A DNA stretch of 64,000 nt. Origin: Candidatus Eremiobacterota bacterium. GTDB taxonomy: Bacteria > Vulcanimicrobiota > Vulcanimicrobiia > Vulcanimicrobiales > Vulcanimicrobiaceae. Position 1 is the stretch's first letter, and each line of letters opens with the position of its first letter. Both the position numbers and the translations under genes were made by a program. Location: positions 2,019,300 through 2,083,299 of the forward strand of contig JAFAYE010000001.1 of NCBI GenBank assembly GCA_019240525.1, written 5' to 3'. Under the pieces are notes generated by a model. That model did not search any database, was not told the origin of the DNA, and saw nothing but the letters and a program-made list of their open reading frames with translations. Shown piece by piece: positions 39,098 to 47,268 of the stretch.

Positions 39098-39982
39098 ATG
39101 TCGATCTTCGTCGATAAGAACAGCAAGGTGATCGTGCAGGGCATCACCGGCGCCGAAGGCTCGTACCACACCGCACGCATGCACAAGTACGGGACCAATC
39201 TCGTGGGCGGCGTGACGCCGGGAAAGGGCGGCCAGAAGACCCCGCAAGGCCTGCCCGTCTTTAATACCGTGCGCGATGCCGTCGAGGCGACCGGGGCGAC
39301 CCATAGCTGCATTTTCGTTCCGCCGCCGTTTGCCGCCGATGCGCTCTACGAGGCCTACGATGCCGGAATCGGCTTTGCCGTCTGCATCACCGAGGGCGTC
39401 CCCGTTCACGATACGATCAAAGTGGTCGGCGCGACACCCGGCATGCGGATCATCGGTCCGAACTGCCCGGGGCTCGCGTCGCCGGGAAAGGCGCTCGTCG
39501 GCATCATGCCCGGCCACGTTTTTGCCCAAGGCAGTGTCGGCGTGGTCTCGCGATCGGGCACGCTGACCTATGAGGTCGTCGACTTGCTCACCCGCGCCGG
39601 CTTCGGTCAGTCGACCTGTATCGGCATCGGCGGCGACCCGATCATCGGCACGACCTTCGTCGAGTGCCTGCGCGAGTTTAAGAACGACCCTCAGACCGAT
39701 GCGGTGGTACTCTGCGGCGAGATCGGCGGCTCCGATGAGGAAGAGGCCGCGGCCTTCATCGCCTCGCATCTGCCCGAGCTTCCGGTCGTGGCCTTCATCG
39801 GGGGACGCAATGCCCCCCCGGGTAAGTCGCTGGGCCATGCCGGGGCGATCATCTCGGGGCGTTTCGGCACCCCCGAGAGTAAGATCGCGGCCTTCGAGGC
39901 GGCCGGCGTTCCGGTCGCCCAGCGCCCCTCGGAAATTCCGGCGATGCTCCGGGACCGCCTCGGCGCGCGAGCCTCCGCTTAA
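39098..39982 (+). CDS. sucD: Succinyl-CoA synthetase alpha subunit
   Basis: 294-residue CoA-binding subunit that carries the phosphohistidine. [18 protein letters not shown] opens the CoA-binding domain. [27 protein letters not shown] and [12 protein letters not shown] follow, and the active His is in [11 protein letters not shown] near residue 248. It pairs with sucC, 1 nt upstream. Length and all motifs are normal. Confidence 0.96.
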   Translation: MSIFVDKNSKVIVQGITGAEGSYHTARMHKYGTNLVGGVTPGKGGQKTPQGLPVFNTVRDAVEATGATHSCIFVPPPFAADALYEAYDAGIGFAVCITEGVPVHDTIKVVGATPGMRIIGPNCPGLASPGKALVGIMPGHVFAQGSVGVVSRSGTLTYEVVDLLTRAGFGQSTCIGIGGDPIIGTTFVECLREFKNDPQTDAVVLCGEIGGSDEEEAAAFIASHLPELPVVAFIGGRNAPPGKSLGHAGAIISGRFGTPESKIAAFEAAGVPVAQRPSEIPAMLRDRLGARASA

Positions 39983-40139
39983 CAACGATTAAGGCTCTCG
40001 AAACAACCGAAGGAACCCACCCTTTCCTGAGCAAATCCTTGGAAGCAGTGGGTCACTCTGGTAAGTCCTCGCGCCACAAGGGCGCAGGCGCAGTGCGGCT
40101 CGCCTTTTGACAACTTCAAACGAATAGAGGGTTAAACGA
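39983..40139 (+). promoter_or_regulatory. Structured upstream region of the TonB-dependent receptor gene
   Basis: 157 bp without a gene. ACCCAC (40015) can pair with GTGGGT (40048), with inner TTCC/GGAA pairing. A second stem GCGCC-ACAAG-GGCGC is at 40071-40085. GAGGG lies 12 nt before the ATG. A TTGACA at 40107 has no fitting -10 upstream of the ribosome site, so the promoter is probably further up. The arrangement resembles a folded mRNA leader, but I could not match it to a known riboswitch class. Confidence 0.35.
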
Positions 40140-43100
40140 ATGAGTTCACATCGAACCCTCCGTCAAGTGGTCGTATCCGCGCTTGTAGCGGCGGCGTTTC
40201 TCAGCCAGGGAACATGGGCACTGGCTGGCGTCACCGGTAACATCGCGGGTACCGTCAAAGATGCTAACGGGGCTCCTGTTGCCGGCGTCCAAGTGCAGGC
40301 AACAGCGCCATCGCAAGCTTCGACCGTGACGACGGACGCGGGAGGTCACTTCGTGATCTTCTCGCTGAACCCCGATACCTACACGTTGAACCTTAGCAAG
40401 AATGGGTATCAAAGCATTTCCTATCCTGGCATCGTGGTCTTCGCCGACCAGACGCAACAAGAAGCGTTCACGATGTCGCCGGCGCTCCGAACGATCGCGC
40501 ACGTGACCTCAGCGGCCGCTGCAGCGCTCGTGAAATCGGGCGTTAGCTCTGACCTTTATCAGGTCGGTCAGGCGCAGATCCAAGCCTCCGCGGCCGTGGG
40601 CGGCGGCGGCAATCTCAACAACATCTACTCGTCGATCGCCACCACGCCGGGTTTGATCGTCGGCACCGGTGGAATGGGCTGGAATCAGCCAGTCGTCATT
40701 CACGGCTCAAATCCGTTTACGAGCGGATTCGAGTACGACGGTATTCCCGTTAACCGTGCCTTCGACAACTACACCGCCTCGACGGGCTCGAGTCTGGGTC
40801 TCCAGCAACTCGAAGTCTACACGGGCGGCGGCCCGTCGGCGATTTCGTCGAACGGCGTCTCTGGTTTCATCAACCAGGTCATTAAGACGGGTACCTACCC
40901 GGGATACGCCAACATCAACGGTGGCGTGGCGACCGAAGCCTTCTACCACCAACTCGGTGTGGAAGCCGGCGGCTCGACTCCCGATCGTAACTTCTCGTAC
41001 TACGTCGGCTTGAGCGGATACAATCAAGCCTACCGCTACGTGAACCAGCAGGACGGCTCGAATATCTTCACCGATAACTCGCCGTTCCAAGGATACGATT
41101 CGCTCGGCGAGGTCACCGGTGTCTTCGGCATCGGCGGCAACCCGTTTGGGATCGGCGTCTATCCGATCTGCTCGACCGCTAACGTCGGCAGCACCCCGAC
41201 CGAGTTTAGCCCGTTCTTCGATAAATGGCTGGCTCACCAGCTAAAGTTGCCGCCCGGGTCGATCACTTACGACAGCTATCTGCAGGCACCGACCGACCTC
41301 GCGCCGGGCTGTTTGCTTCCATATAGCGGGCTCATCGCCAATGTCGGGTTCATCAGCGATCGCGAAGATATCGCGAACTTCCACTTCGGTATCCCGCGTG
41401 CCAACGGTTTGCGCGACGACATCCAACTGCTCTGGAGCGCCTCAGCGCTACAGTCCAACTTCTTCTCGTCGCCGAACGACCTCGGCCCCGGAGCCAATCA
41501 GTGGGGACTCGACAAAGTCGGTTGGTACGGTCTCTCGCCGCAAGGCCTCGGGCTGACGCCCGGGTTCCAGGCGCGCTACAGCGACGCGCTAACCTACAAC
41601 CAGCCATTTGGAACGCAGATCGCAAGCTGCGCGACAGTCGATCCAATGACCGGTGCCTGTACCGGTGGCGAATCGGTCAGTCCGGTCGGGCAATATTTCC
41701 AACCGAATAGCCCCGCGCACTCATTTGGCGGAGTTATTCCTGGAAATCTTTCCGACCTGACCCACAACGACACCGGAATCGTCAAGGCCCAGTACACGCA
41801 TCCCCTCACCGAGAACTCGTACTTGCGCGCGTACGCGTACACGTTCTTCTCGGATTGGACCTTGGACGGACCGAACTCCGGTTCGACGCCGCTCGCGGGC
41901 GAGTTCCCGTACACCGGCGTTGCGCCGAACTACAACCTGATCACGCACTCGTCAGGTGGCGAGATCCAGTACGCCAACCAAATCAACGACCAGAACCTCT
42001 TGCAGATGACCGGCAACTACACGCAAGCCAACGTCATCCGCTTCAATAACGAAGGCTTCTTTGCCAACGGGACATCGCCGATCGGGCTGATCTCGGAAAA
42101 GAACGGGGTTTACTCGTGTTGGATTCCCTCGAATCCGAATGGGACCGGTCCTGCGCCGGGAACGTCAACGCCGTGCTTGCCGAACGGCCCCTGGCAGGGT
42201 ACCGCCGCGGGCGGACCGACCGGATTTGCGCCTCCTGGAAGCCCGGGAGCCAATGCCGGAGCCTACTGGGCAACTCTCTGGAACTACAACGCCTCGGGGC
42301 CGGCCAACTTGGTGAAACCGCAGTTCTATAACGGCGCAATCACCGACCAGATCCGCCCCAACGACAAGTTGCTCTTCGACCTGGGCGTTCGTTACGACAA
42401 CTTCACCTACAACATGCCGGCGGGCAATAGCGAGCCGCAGAACCCGTTCTACGCTCAGCAAATCAACGACTTCGTCTGCTACGACTACGCCACGAGCGCA
42501 GTGCTGACGAATCCGCTGGGTCCGGGCCAGGCTCCGCCTCCGTCACCGGTACTCACCTCGGGAGCATGCCCCGCGAAGGGCTATGTGCATCCCGGCTCGA
42601 CGAACCAACCCTTCACCTTGACCTACCCGACGTCGTACTCCCAGAACTACTGGGAACCGCGTTTCTCGGGAACCTACACGCAATCGCCGGACACGGTCTG
42701 GCGCTTCTCGGCAGGACGCTTTGCGGAGCCGCCGATTTCGGCGTCCGTCAACTACCTCTATAACGGCGGAAGCCCGGTGGGCTTCTGGTCGAACTTCATG
42801 AACTTCGGCTTCCTGTCGCCCTTCCACCCGATTGTTGGCCAGACGTCGGCTCAGTATAGCCTTTCGTACGAGCGTCACATGCGCGGTACGCAGTGGAGTC
42901 TCAAACTCACGCCGTTCTACAACCAACAGTCGAACTGGGAGCAGCAATCCTTCATCGGCGCGGGCTTCGTAACGCAAGTCCCCGTCGGCAAGGCCGAGTC
43001 GTACGGTTCGGAGTTGGCGCTAAACTACGGCGACTTCAGCCGCAACGGCTGGTCGGGCGTGCTCGCCCTGACCTACACCTACTCGGCGGTGCAGTTCCAA

Positions 43101-44033
43101 AATCTGCTCGGACCGAGCCAAATCGACCTCGTCAACGAGGCGATTCAAAACTACAATCAACTCACGAAGGCCGGCGGCGGAGCCGAGTGCTATGCCGGAG
43201 CGAACCTCCACAACGGAACCTTCGGTACGCCGGTATCGTGCAACAAGCGAAACGCGATCTACAACCAGTTCTACAACCAGCCGGCACAGGGATTGCTCAA
43301 TCCCTCGGGATGGTACGCACCGGGAACCTTGGCGCTCGGCGTCGCCGGCGTCAATAACAACCCGGGCTTCTACAATACTCCGTGGGTCGCAACGCTCGTG
43401 GCGAACTGGCGCCACGACCGGCTCGCCATCACTCCGAGCCTCCAGTTCGAATCGGGTGCGCCGTACGGCAGCCCGCTCGACGTCATCGGCGACGATCCGC
43501 GTACCTGTACGAACAATCAGGGCATGGACGGCGTTGCTGACAACGGGAACTTCGGTCAGCCCGGTAGCGCCAAGTGGTGCGATTACCGGACGGTCCTCTC
43601 CGCCTCGGCCTCGACGTCGAGCAAGTTCCCGTCAATCGGATACTTCTACATTCCTAACCCGCAGACGGGATCGTTTGCGTCGATCGGCCAGTTTACCGAG
43701 CCGGATATCCTGCTTGGAAACTTGCAAGCGACGTACGACATCTCGCCGAAGGTCAGGCTCCAACTAACCGCCGCGGGCATCTTCCATGCCTGTTTCGGCG
43801 GTACCGCGGAGCCCTGGACGGCGCAGTTCCCGGCCGGTGGGCCAACCTGCGGCTACCTGCCCAACGGCTTCGGCACGGCCAACGCCTTCAACGGCGTCAG
43901 TCCGTTCGATGCCAAGGCCAACGGGCTCGCGGCGCCCGCTTGGGAACCTGCGACCTATCTTCCCAAGACCAACAATACGAGCGGTGGTTACCTGCCGTTC
44001 AACCTCTTCATCAGCGGGCAGCTTCGCCTGTAA
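40140..44033 (+). CDS. TonB-dependent receptor with N-terminal carboxypeptidase-regulatory-like domain
   Basis: 1297-residue outer-membrane receptor. A signal peptide (about 1-29) is followed by a CarboxypepD_reg-like beta-sandwich at about 32-115 (GNIAGTVKDANGAPVAGVQV, TTDAGGHFVI). The plug domain at about 150-260 has GWNQPVVIHGSNPF and NGVSGFINQVIKTG. The remainder is a large Asn/Tyr/Gln/Pro-rich 22-strand-type barrel ending in PFNLFISGQLRL, with a terminal aromatic/hydrophobic strand. The layout matches Oar/SusC-like receptors of Acidobacteria and related phyla. The substrate is unknown; oligosaccharides or peptides are usual. A terminator follows directly. Confidence 0.9.
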   Translation: MSSHRTLRQVVVSALVAAAFLSQGTWALAGVTGNIAGTVKDANGAPVAGVQVQATAPSQASTVTTDAGGHFVIFSLNPDTYTLNLSKNGYQSISYPGIVVFADQTQQEAFTMSPALRTIAHVTSAAAAALVKSGVSSDLYQVGQAQIQASAAVGGGGNLNNIYSSIATTPGLIVGTGGMGWNQPVVIHGSNPFTSGFEYDGIPVNRAFDNYTASTGSSLGLQQLEVYTGGGPSAISSNGVSGFINQVIKTGTYPGYANINGGVATEAFYHQLGVEAGGSTPDRNFSYYVGLSGYNQAYRYVNQQDGSNIFTDNSPFQGYDSLGEVTGVFGIGGNPFGIGVYPICSTANVGSTPTEFSPFFDKWLAHQLKLPPGSITYDSYLQAPTDLAPGCLLPYSGLIANVGFISDREDIANFHFGIPRANGLRDDIQLLWSASALQSNFFSSPNDLGPGANQWGLDKVGWYGLSPQGLGLTPGFQARYSDALTYNQPFGTQIASCATVDPMTGACTGGESVSPVGQYFQPNSPAHSFGGVIPGNLSDLTHNDTGIVKAQYTHPLTENSYLRAYAYTFFSDWTLDGPNSGSTPLAGEFPYTGVAPNYNLITHSSGGEIQYANQINDQNLLQMTGNYTQANVIRFNNEGFFANGTSPIGLISEKNGVYSCWIPSNPNGTGPAPGTSTPCLPNGPWQGTAAGGPTGFAPPGSPGANAGAYWATLWNYNASGPANLVKPQFYNGAITDQIRPNDKLLFDLGVRYDNFTYNMPAGNSEPQNPFYAQQINDFVCYDYATSAVLTNPLGPGQAPPPSPVLTSGACPAKGYVHPGSTNQPFTLTYPTSYSQNYWEPRFSGTYTQSPDTVWRFSAGRFAEPPISASVNYLYNGGSPVGFWSNFMNFGFLSPFHPIVGQTSAQYSLSYERHMRGTQWSLKLTPFYNQQSNWEQQSFIGAGFVTQVPVGKAESYGSELALNYGDFSRNGWSGVLALTYTYSAVQFQNLLGPSQIDLVNEAIQNYNQLTKAGGGAECYAGANLHNGTFGTPVSCNKRNAIYNQFYNQPAQGLLNPSGWYAPGTLALGVAGVNNNPGFYNTPWVATLVANWRHDRLAITPSLQFESGAPYGSPLDVIGDDPRTCTNNQGMDGVADNGNFGQPGSAKWCDYRTVLSASASTSSKFPSIGYFYIPNPQTGSFASIGQFTEPDILLGNLQATYDISPKVRLQLTAAGIFHACFGGTAEPWTAQFPAGGPTCGYLPNGFGTANAFNGVSPFDAKANGLAAPAWEPATYLPKTNNTSGGYLPFNLFISGQLRL

Positions 44034-44057
44034 CGCTTCGAAGAGAGTAAAAACCGC

Positions 44058-44094
44058 AAGGGCCTGCCTCGGCAGGCCCTTCGCAATTTTTTTT
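44058..44094 (+). terminator. Intrinsic terminator after the TonB-dependent receptor
   Basis: AAGGGCCTGC pairs perfectly with GCAGGCCCTT around a CTCG loop. An eight-T run follows at 44087-44094, five nt after the stem. It lies 24 nt after the receptor stop and only a few nt before the next coding region, so the downstream pair needs its own promoter or read-through. Confidence 0.92.
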
Positions 44095-44113
44095 CGAATT
44101 GCGACGAAAGATA

Positions 44114-44980
44114 ATGCCCAGGCCCACGGCGCCGTTTTTGCTCGCGCTCTTCCTCGCGCTCGGTTCGACTCAACCGCTTTGTCTGACGGCATCGGCGAAT
44201 TCGTCGAGCGTCGCTTCGCCTGCGCCGACGAAGCCGCCGCAAATTTACTACGTCGTCGCGCGGCCGATCTGCTCGGAGCTGCAGCGCCATATCGCGCCGG
44301 CCATCGGAATGCTGTTGCAAAACGACGTAAGCATCTCGAAGAGCCCGCCAATTTTCAAAGAGTACATCCGGAACGCGTTCATGACCGCCGATCCCAAGTC
44401 GGCCTCAGACTCTTCGAACAACCCTTCGCCCGGACGCGACATGGCGCTCCAGCACATGGAAGCGCTCGTACCGAGGCTGGCGCAAAATGTCATTGCGGTG
44501 CAAAAAATCGTCGAGAACACGACGTTGGCAAACCCAACCGGCGATGCCGCCGACGACAAGCGATTGCAACAGATTCGCGAGGAGCTGATGAAGACGCTTG
44601 GGCTGCAGAGTGCCTCGCTCGACTTGATCAACGGATTTGTGACGACACAACAGTTGGGCGACATCCAGCACGCCGGTGAAGAGTATCTCGGCGCGCTGCA
44701 GGGGGGCGGAGTGGAGGCGACGGCAGCGCCGCCGCCGGGACCAAACGCGCTCATGCAAGATCCTAATCAGCCGGGACTACCGCCGAATCCGTACTCGTTC
44801 GACGTGCTCGCAATGCCCGGCTTGAGCGTCGGCTACAATCCCGTCTCGCGCATCGTCGACGCGCTGCAGTACATTCGTGGCGCAACCACGAGCCGTGAGA
44901 ATCAACTGGCGAGCACCGTATCAAGCGTCGCCGCGAGCTGCGGCGTCGCTCCCCAAGCGTCACCCACGAGGCATCCATGA
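44114..44980 (+). CDS. Exported protein of unknown function
   Basis: 288 residues with a signal peptide (PTAPFLLALFLALGS) and a Ser/Ala/Pro-rich spacer. A mostly helical domain follows at about 45-180 (YVVARPICSELQRHIAPAIG, ALQHMEALVPRLAQNVI, REELMKTLGLQSASLDLING). Pairs of Cys (PICSEL and a late ASCGV) may form a disulfide. The last third is Pro/Gly-rich. An upstream in-frame TTG at 44099 would add MRRKI but overlaps the terminator. It ends in ATGA shared with the next exported protein. No family was recognised. Confidence 0.7.
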   Translation: MPRPTAPFLLALFLALGSTQPLCLTASANSSSVASPAPTKPPQIYYVVARPICSELQRHIAPAIGMLLQNDVSISKSPPIFKEYIRNAFMTADPKSASDSSNNPSPGRDMALQHMEALVPRLAQNVIAVQKIVENTTLANPTGDAADDKRLQQIREELMKTLGLQSASLDLINGFVTTQQLGDIQHAGEEYLGALQGGGVEATAAPPPGPNALMQDPNQPGLPPNPYSFDVLAMPGLSVGYNPVSRIVDALQYIRGATTSRENQLASTVSSVAASCGVAPQASPTRHP

Positions 44981-45777
44981 AGCAGATTGTATTGGCTTGC
45001 GCCGTTTTGTGCGCTGTCGTACGCCCCTTGCCGAGCGCTGCCGTCGAGACCGCGCAGGTGCGCCATCTCGTCTACGCTTTCACCTTCGACGTGCGCCAAA
45101 CCGGCGAGGTGACCAACGATCCCGGCACGCCCGGTTTGGCGCTCGACGCTCCCGGTCCGGGGGGCCTGGGTGCGGACGGCACGGGCTCGAAGTCATCGCA
45201 AACGACCTACGCCGACGGCAACGGGCAAACGTATTCGGGTCACCAAGGCGACGCCGGGACGATTTCCGTCGAGCTCGTGCGCGAGCAGCCGGACAACGGG
45301 CGCGTCGTCAACGTGAGCGAGCAAGGAAGATACGGCCGCAACGCCGCCGCAGCGACCTGCGTCGTCTATAGCAACACCTACGTGATCTGCGATCCGAATG
45401 CGAAGGTAAACGCCGAAGAATACACGCTCTTGCGTTTTCTCGGAAAGTCATTTGTGGATCCAAACACGATCGATGCGAAGAATCACTGGCAGATCGCCGA
45501 CGACGTGCCGGCAATCAAAATCCAGGCCGACTATACGATTGCGAGCAACGACAAAGGGCTGATGAATATCGGCGAAACGCGCAGCGTCGATCAGCGCGAC
45601 GTTGGCACGCTCAAGTCGGCGATTCAGTCGAGTATCGTTTACGATTACAACCGGCTCGTGCCGATCCGCATCAACGAGTACGACACGCAGCGCCAATATG
45701 GCGGTTCTTCGGGCACGTCGACGTCAACCTATGAAACAACGTTGACGCTCGTTTCGGATTCGGCGACCAAACCATAG
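44977..45777 (+). CDS. Exported protein of unknown function
   Basis: 266-residue secreted protein with a signal peptide (MKQIVLACAVLCAVVRPLPS). A Gly-rich linker at about 50-95 is followed by beta-rich sequence (TISVELVREQPDNGRVVNVSE). Two Cys in TCVVYSNTYVICDP could form a disulfide, and the last part is Thr/Ser-rich (TSTYETTLTLVSD). It is coupled by a 4-nt overlap to the exported protein upstream; the two probably work together outside the inner membrane. The function is not known. The stop overlaps a possible small reading frame. Confidence 0.7.
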   Translation: MKQIVLACAVLCAVVRPLPSAAVETAQVRHLVYAFTFDVRQTGEVTNDPGTPGLALDAPGPGGLGADGTGSKSSQTTYADGNGQTYSGHQGDAGTISVELVREQPDNGRVVNVSEQGRYGRNAAAATCVVYSNTYVICDPNAKVNAEEYTLLRFLGKSFVDPNTIDAKNHWQIADDVPAIKIQADYTIASNDKGLMNIGETRSVDQRDVGTLKSAIQSSIVYDYNRLVPIRINEYDTQRQYGGSSGTSTSTYETTLTLVSDSATKP

Positions 45778-45986
45778 CGCAGTACGGCTATAAATGCGAA
45801 GACTGCGAGGTCGCGGTCTTTCCAACCACGACGCGAAGCGAGCTCGCTTGGCTCAAAGACCGGCTGCATGTGGTGCGTGAAGTTGCTCGCCACTCCCCTA
45901 ACGGTCTCGATACCTGGATGATGGACGGCCTCGCGTTTCTCGAGGAGCATCAAGGCCACAGCCTCGTTCTGGTCTCGCGTCGCTAG
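45774..45986 (+). CDS. Possible 70-residue CxxC protein with non-standard start
   Basis: The open frame from 45774 encodes AQYGYKCEDCEVAVFP, a single Cys-x2-Cys knuckle. A likely amphipathic helical part follows (ELAWLKDRLHVVREVARH, DGLAFLEEHQGHSLVLVSRR). Third-position GC is high and the composition is protein-like. There is no ATG, GTG or TTG before the Cys pair; the first plausible codon is ATA at 45774, overlapping the previous TAG. An opposite-strand frame here is less protein-like. A decayed or programmed extension of the upstream gene is also possible. Confidence 0.35.
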   Translation: MAQYGYKCEDCEVAVFPTTTRSELAWLKDRLHVVREVARHSPNGLDTWMMDGLAFLEEHQGHSLVLVSRR

Positions 45987-46025
45987 CATTACGGCGTATT
46001 TTTTCGCCATGATAGAATAGCCGCG

Positions 46026-46409
46026 ATGGAGCAGACGGTGCTTCCCTATCCAAAATGGTGGCTGGACCGGGCGGCCGAACGAAAGGCACTTCTCGACAGC
46101 GCGGTAGAGCGACTGGCCGTGCATTGCGCGCGCAATCCGACCATTGTGGAAGCGCTGGTCTTTGGTTCCCATGCGCTTGGCCGCGTGGGACCAAAGAGCG
46201 ATCTTGATGTTATGATTGTCCAGGAATCGAACGCTTCACAATCCACGCGGACAGCTAAGCTCTATGTAGAGCTCACCGATGCATTGGATATGGCGATCGA
46301 CCTTATCGTCTATACACCCGAAGAGTTCCGCCGCCTTTCCAAGACCAGAAACTTCGTGATCGAGGCCGTTGCGCATGGCCAGCGGATTTATGCAAGAACA
46401 TCCGCTTGA
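46026..46409 (+). CDS. MNT-type nucleotidyltransferase (HEPN/MNT antitoxin candidate)
   Basis: 127-residue minimal nucleotidyltransferase of the Pol-beta superfamily. The motif GSHALGRVGPKSDLDVMIV has the Gly-Ser and Asp-x-Asp metal site, and a third acidic residue lies in DMAIDLIVY. In characterised MNT/HEPN modules this protein adds AMP to, and silences, a HEPN RNase partner. The next gene, overlapping by 20 nt, is such a HEPN protein. A toxin-antitoxin role is therefore likely; other MNT/HEPN pairs have unknown roles. Confidence 0.85.
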   Translation: MEQTVLPYPKWWLDRAAERKALLDSAVERLAVHCARNPTIVEALVFGSHALGRVGPKSDLDVMIVQESNASQSTRTAKLYVELTDALDMAIDLIVYTPEEFRRLSKTRNFVIEAVAHGQRIYARTSA

Positions 46410-46833
46410 GCAGGCTCGGCGCTGGTTTTCGCAGGCCAGTGCCGACTGTGATATCGCGGCGCGGGTTTTCAATGAGGAGCGCTACGATTTGACGCTCTTC
46501 CTGTGCCAGCAGTCGGCCGAAAAAGCTGTCAAATCGCTGCTTATTTGGTATTGCGGCGATTTTGCTCGGACCCACGTGATCAAGGATTTACTCGGTGAGC
46601 TACGTGCTGCAAACGCGCCGCTAACGGATCGGCTCGCCGGCCTTCACGCACTCGATGCCTATTATCAGTCGGCGCGCTGTCCCGACGCGCTTGGGGGAGC
46701 CGTACCTGCCTTCACGTTCCAACGAGAAGAGAGCGAACTCGCCCTCCAGCGTGTTCGAAAGGCAATCTCGATCGTGGGTGAAGTTCTCACAGACGCCGCA
46801 AGCGGCGGATCGGGGTTACTCCGGGATTCGTAG
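46390..46833 (+). CDS. HEPN-domain protein (MNT/HEPN toxin candidate)
   Basis: 147-residue four-helix HEPN domain: EQARRWFSQASADCDIAAR, LFLCQQSAEKAVKSLLIWYCG, THVIKDLLGELRA and LHALDAYYQSARCPDAL, the last matching the YYIPTRYPDA-like motif of PF05168. An Arg-x4-His pattern (RLAGLH) precedes the Tyr-Tyr, comparable to but not identical with the HepT RNase/AMPylation motif. The ATG at 46390 is chosen because it gives the usual N-terminus; earlier in-frame codons at 46369 and 46375 exist. Its end overlaps the convergent LysM gene by 18 nt. Confidence 0.82.
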   Translation: MQEHPLEQARRWFSQASADCDIAARVFNEERYDLTLFLCQQSAEKAVKSLLIWYCGDFARTHVIKDLLGELRAANAPLTDRLAGLHALDAYYQSARCPDALGGAVPAFTFQREESELALQRVRKAISIVGEVLTDAASGGSGLLRDS

Positions 46834-47097
46834 ACGCTCGCCCGGCTGAATGTTCCCGTTCTCGAGATGGTTCGCGTCGCTTATCCGGTCGACGGTTTCC
46901 TGGACGTCGGCGTTGGACTTGCCATGGGCCGCGGCGATTGCCCAAAGGGTATCGCCGGGATGGACGGTGACGACCGCGTAACGCTGGGCGGTGGCGGCAT
47001 AGAGCCGCACGCTCGAGAGGGTCGGAAGCGCGACCATGAGCCCAAGGGCCGCCAGCGCGATGGCCGGCATCAGCGTGAATCTCTTCCTTCTGCTCAT
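46816..47097 (-). CDS. LysM protein, YneA-like SOS cell-division inhibitor candidate
   Basis: 93 residues: a short basic N-terminus, one membrane helix at about 10-27 and a single extracytoplasmic LysM domain at about 42-92 (VVTVHPGDTLWAIAAAHG, then IQPGERLRIPE). This size and layout match YneA of Bacillus and Listeria, which blocks division during SOS and is encoded divergently beside lexA, exactly as here. AGGAGG lies 5 nt before the ATG. A promoter and an SOS box precede it. Function by orthology is inferred. Confidence 0.78.
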   Translation of the reverse strand: MSRRKRFTLMPAIALAALGLMVALPTLSSVRLYAATAQRYAVVTVHPGDTLWAIAAAHGKSNADVQETVDRISDANHLENGNIQPGERLRIPE

Positions 47098-47120
47098 TCT
47101 CTCCCTCCTATATGTTGTGC

Positions 47121-47134
47121 CAAACGCGTGTTCG
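47121..47134. promoter_or_regulatory. SOS box proximal to the LysM gene
   Basis: CAAACGCGTGTTCG has the inverted arms of the Gram-positive LexA operator (CGAAC-N4-GTTCG) with one mismatch. On the minus strand it lies just downstream of the -10 of the LysM gene, a position that would block transcription. Confidence 0.75.
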
Positions 47135-47142
47135 TCCCCAAT

Positions 47143-47173
47143 ATTTTACCACGGGCTCGCCCTGGAGTGTCAA
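47143..47173 (-). promoter_or_regulatory. Sigma-70-type promoter of the LysM gene
   Basis: Read on the minus strand: TTGACA (47173-47168), a 19-nt spacer, and TAAAAT (47148-47143) preceded by TGG, an extended -10. The start point would fall next to the SOS box at 47121-47134. Confidence 0.6.
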
Positions 47174-47180
47174 GGTATTC

Positions 47181-47194
47181 CGAACGTATGTTTG
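47181..47194. promoter_or_regulatory. SOS box proximal to lexA
   Basis: CGAACGTATGTTTG is a near-perfect match to the Bacillus-type LexA operator, differing by one base in the second arm. It overlaps TTGCCT (47192), a possible -35 for lexA with TAGGGT 17 nt further on. The arrangement fits lexA autorepression. Confidence 0.8.
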
Positions 47195-47268
47195 CCTTCT
47201 TTGACGATTTATGTTAGGGTTGTACCCGTCGCGAGTGCCATACGGTTGGCATTGTTACTTGGAGGTTT

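Noticed and set aside
37831-39312. 493-codon minus-strand open frame
   Set aside because: It is the antisense of sucC and part of sucD, which have clear family motifs; long antisense frames are expected at high GC.
40041-40053. GGAAGCAG resembling the SRP RNA tetraloop region
   Set aside because: The flanking sequence cannot form the 4.5S helix 8; only the short motif matches.
40107-40112. TTGACA as -35 of the TonB receptor promoter
   Set aside because: A -10 at normal spacing would put the start point at the ATG and leave out the ribosome binding site.
45729-46172. Minus-strand open frame of 147 codons across the 45.8 kb gap
   Set aside because: It overlaps two plus-strand genes, lacks a Shine-Dalgarno at its internal ATG and is less protein-like than the plus-strand frame.
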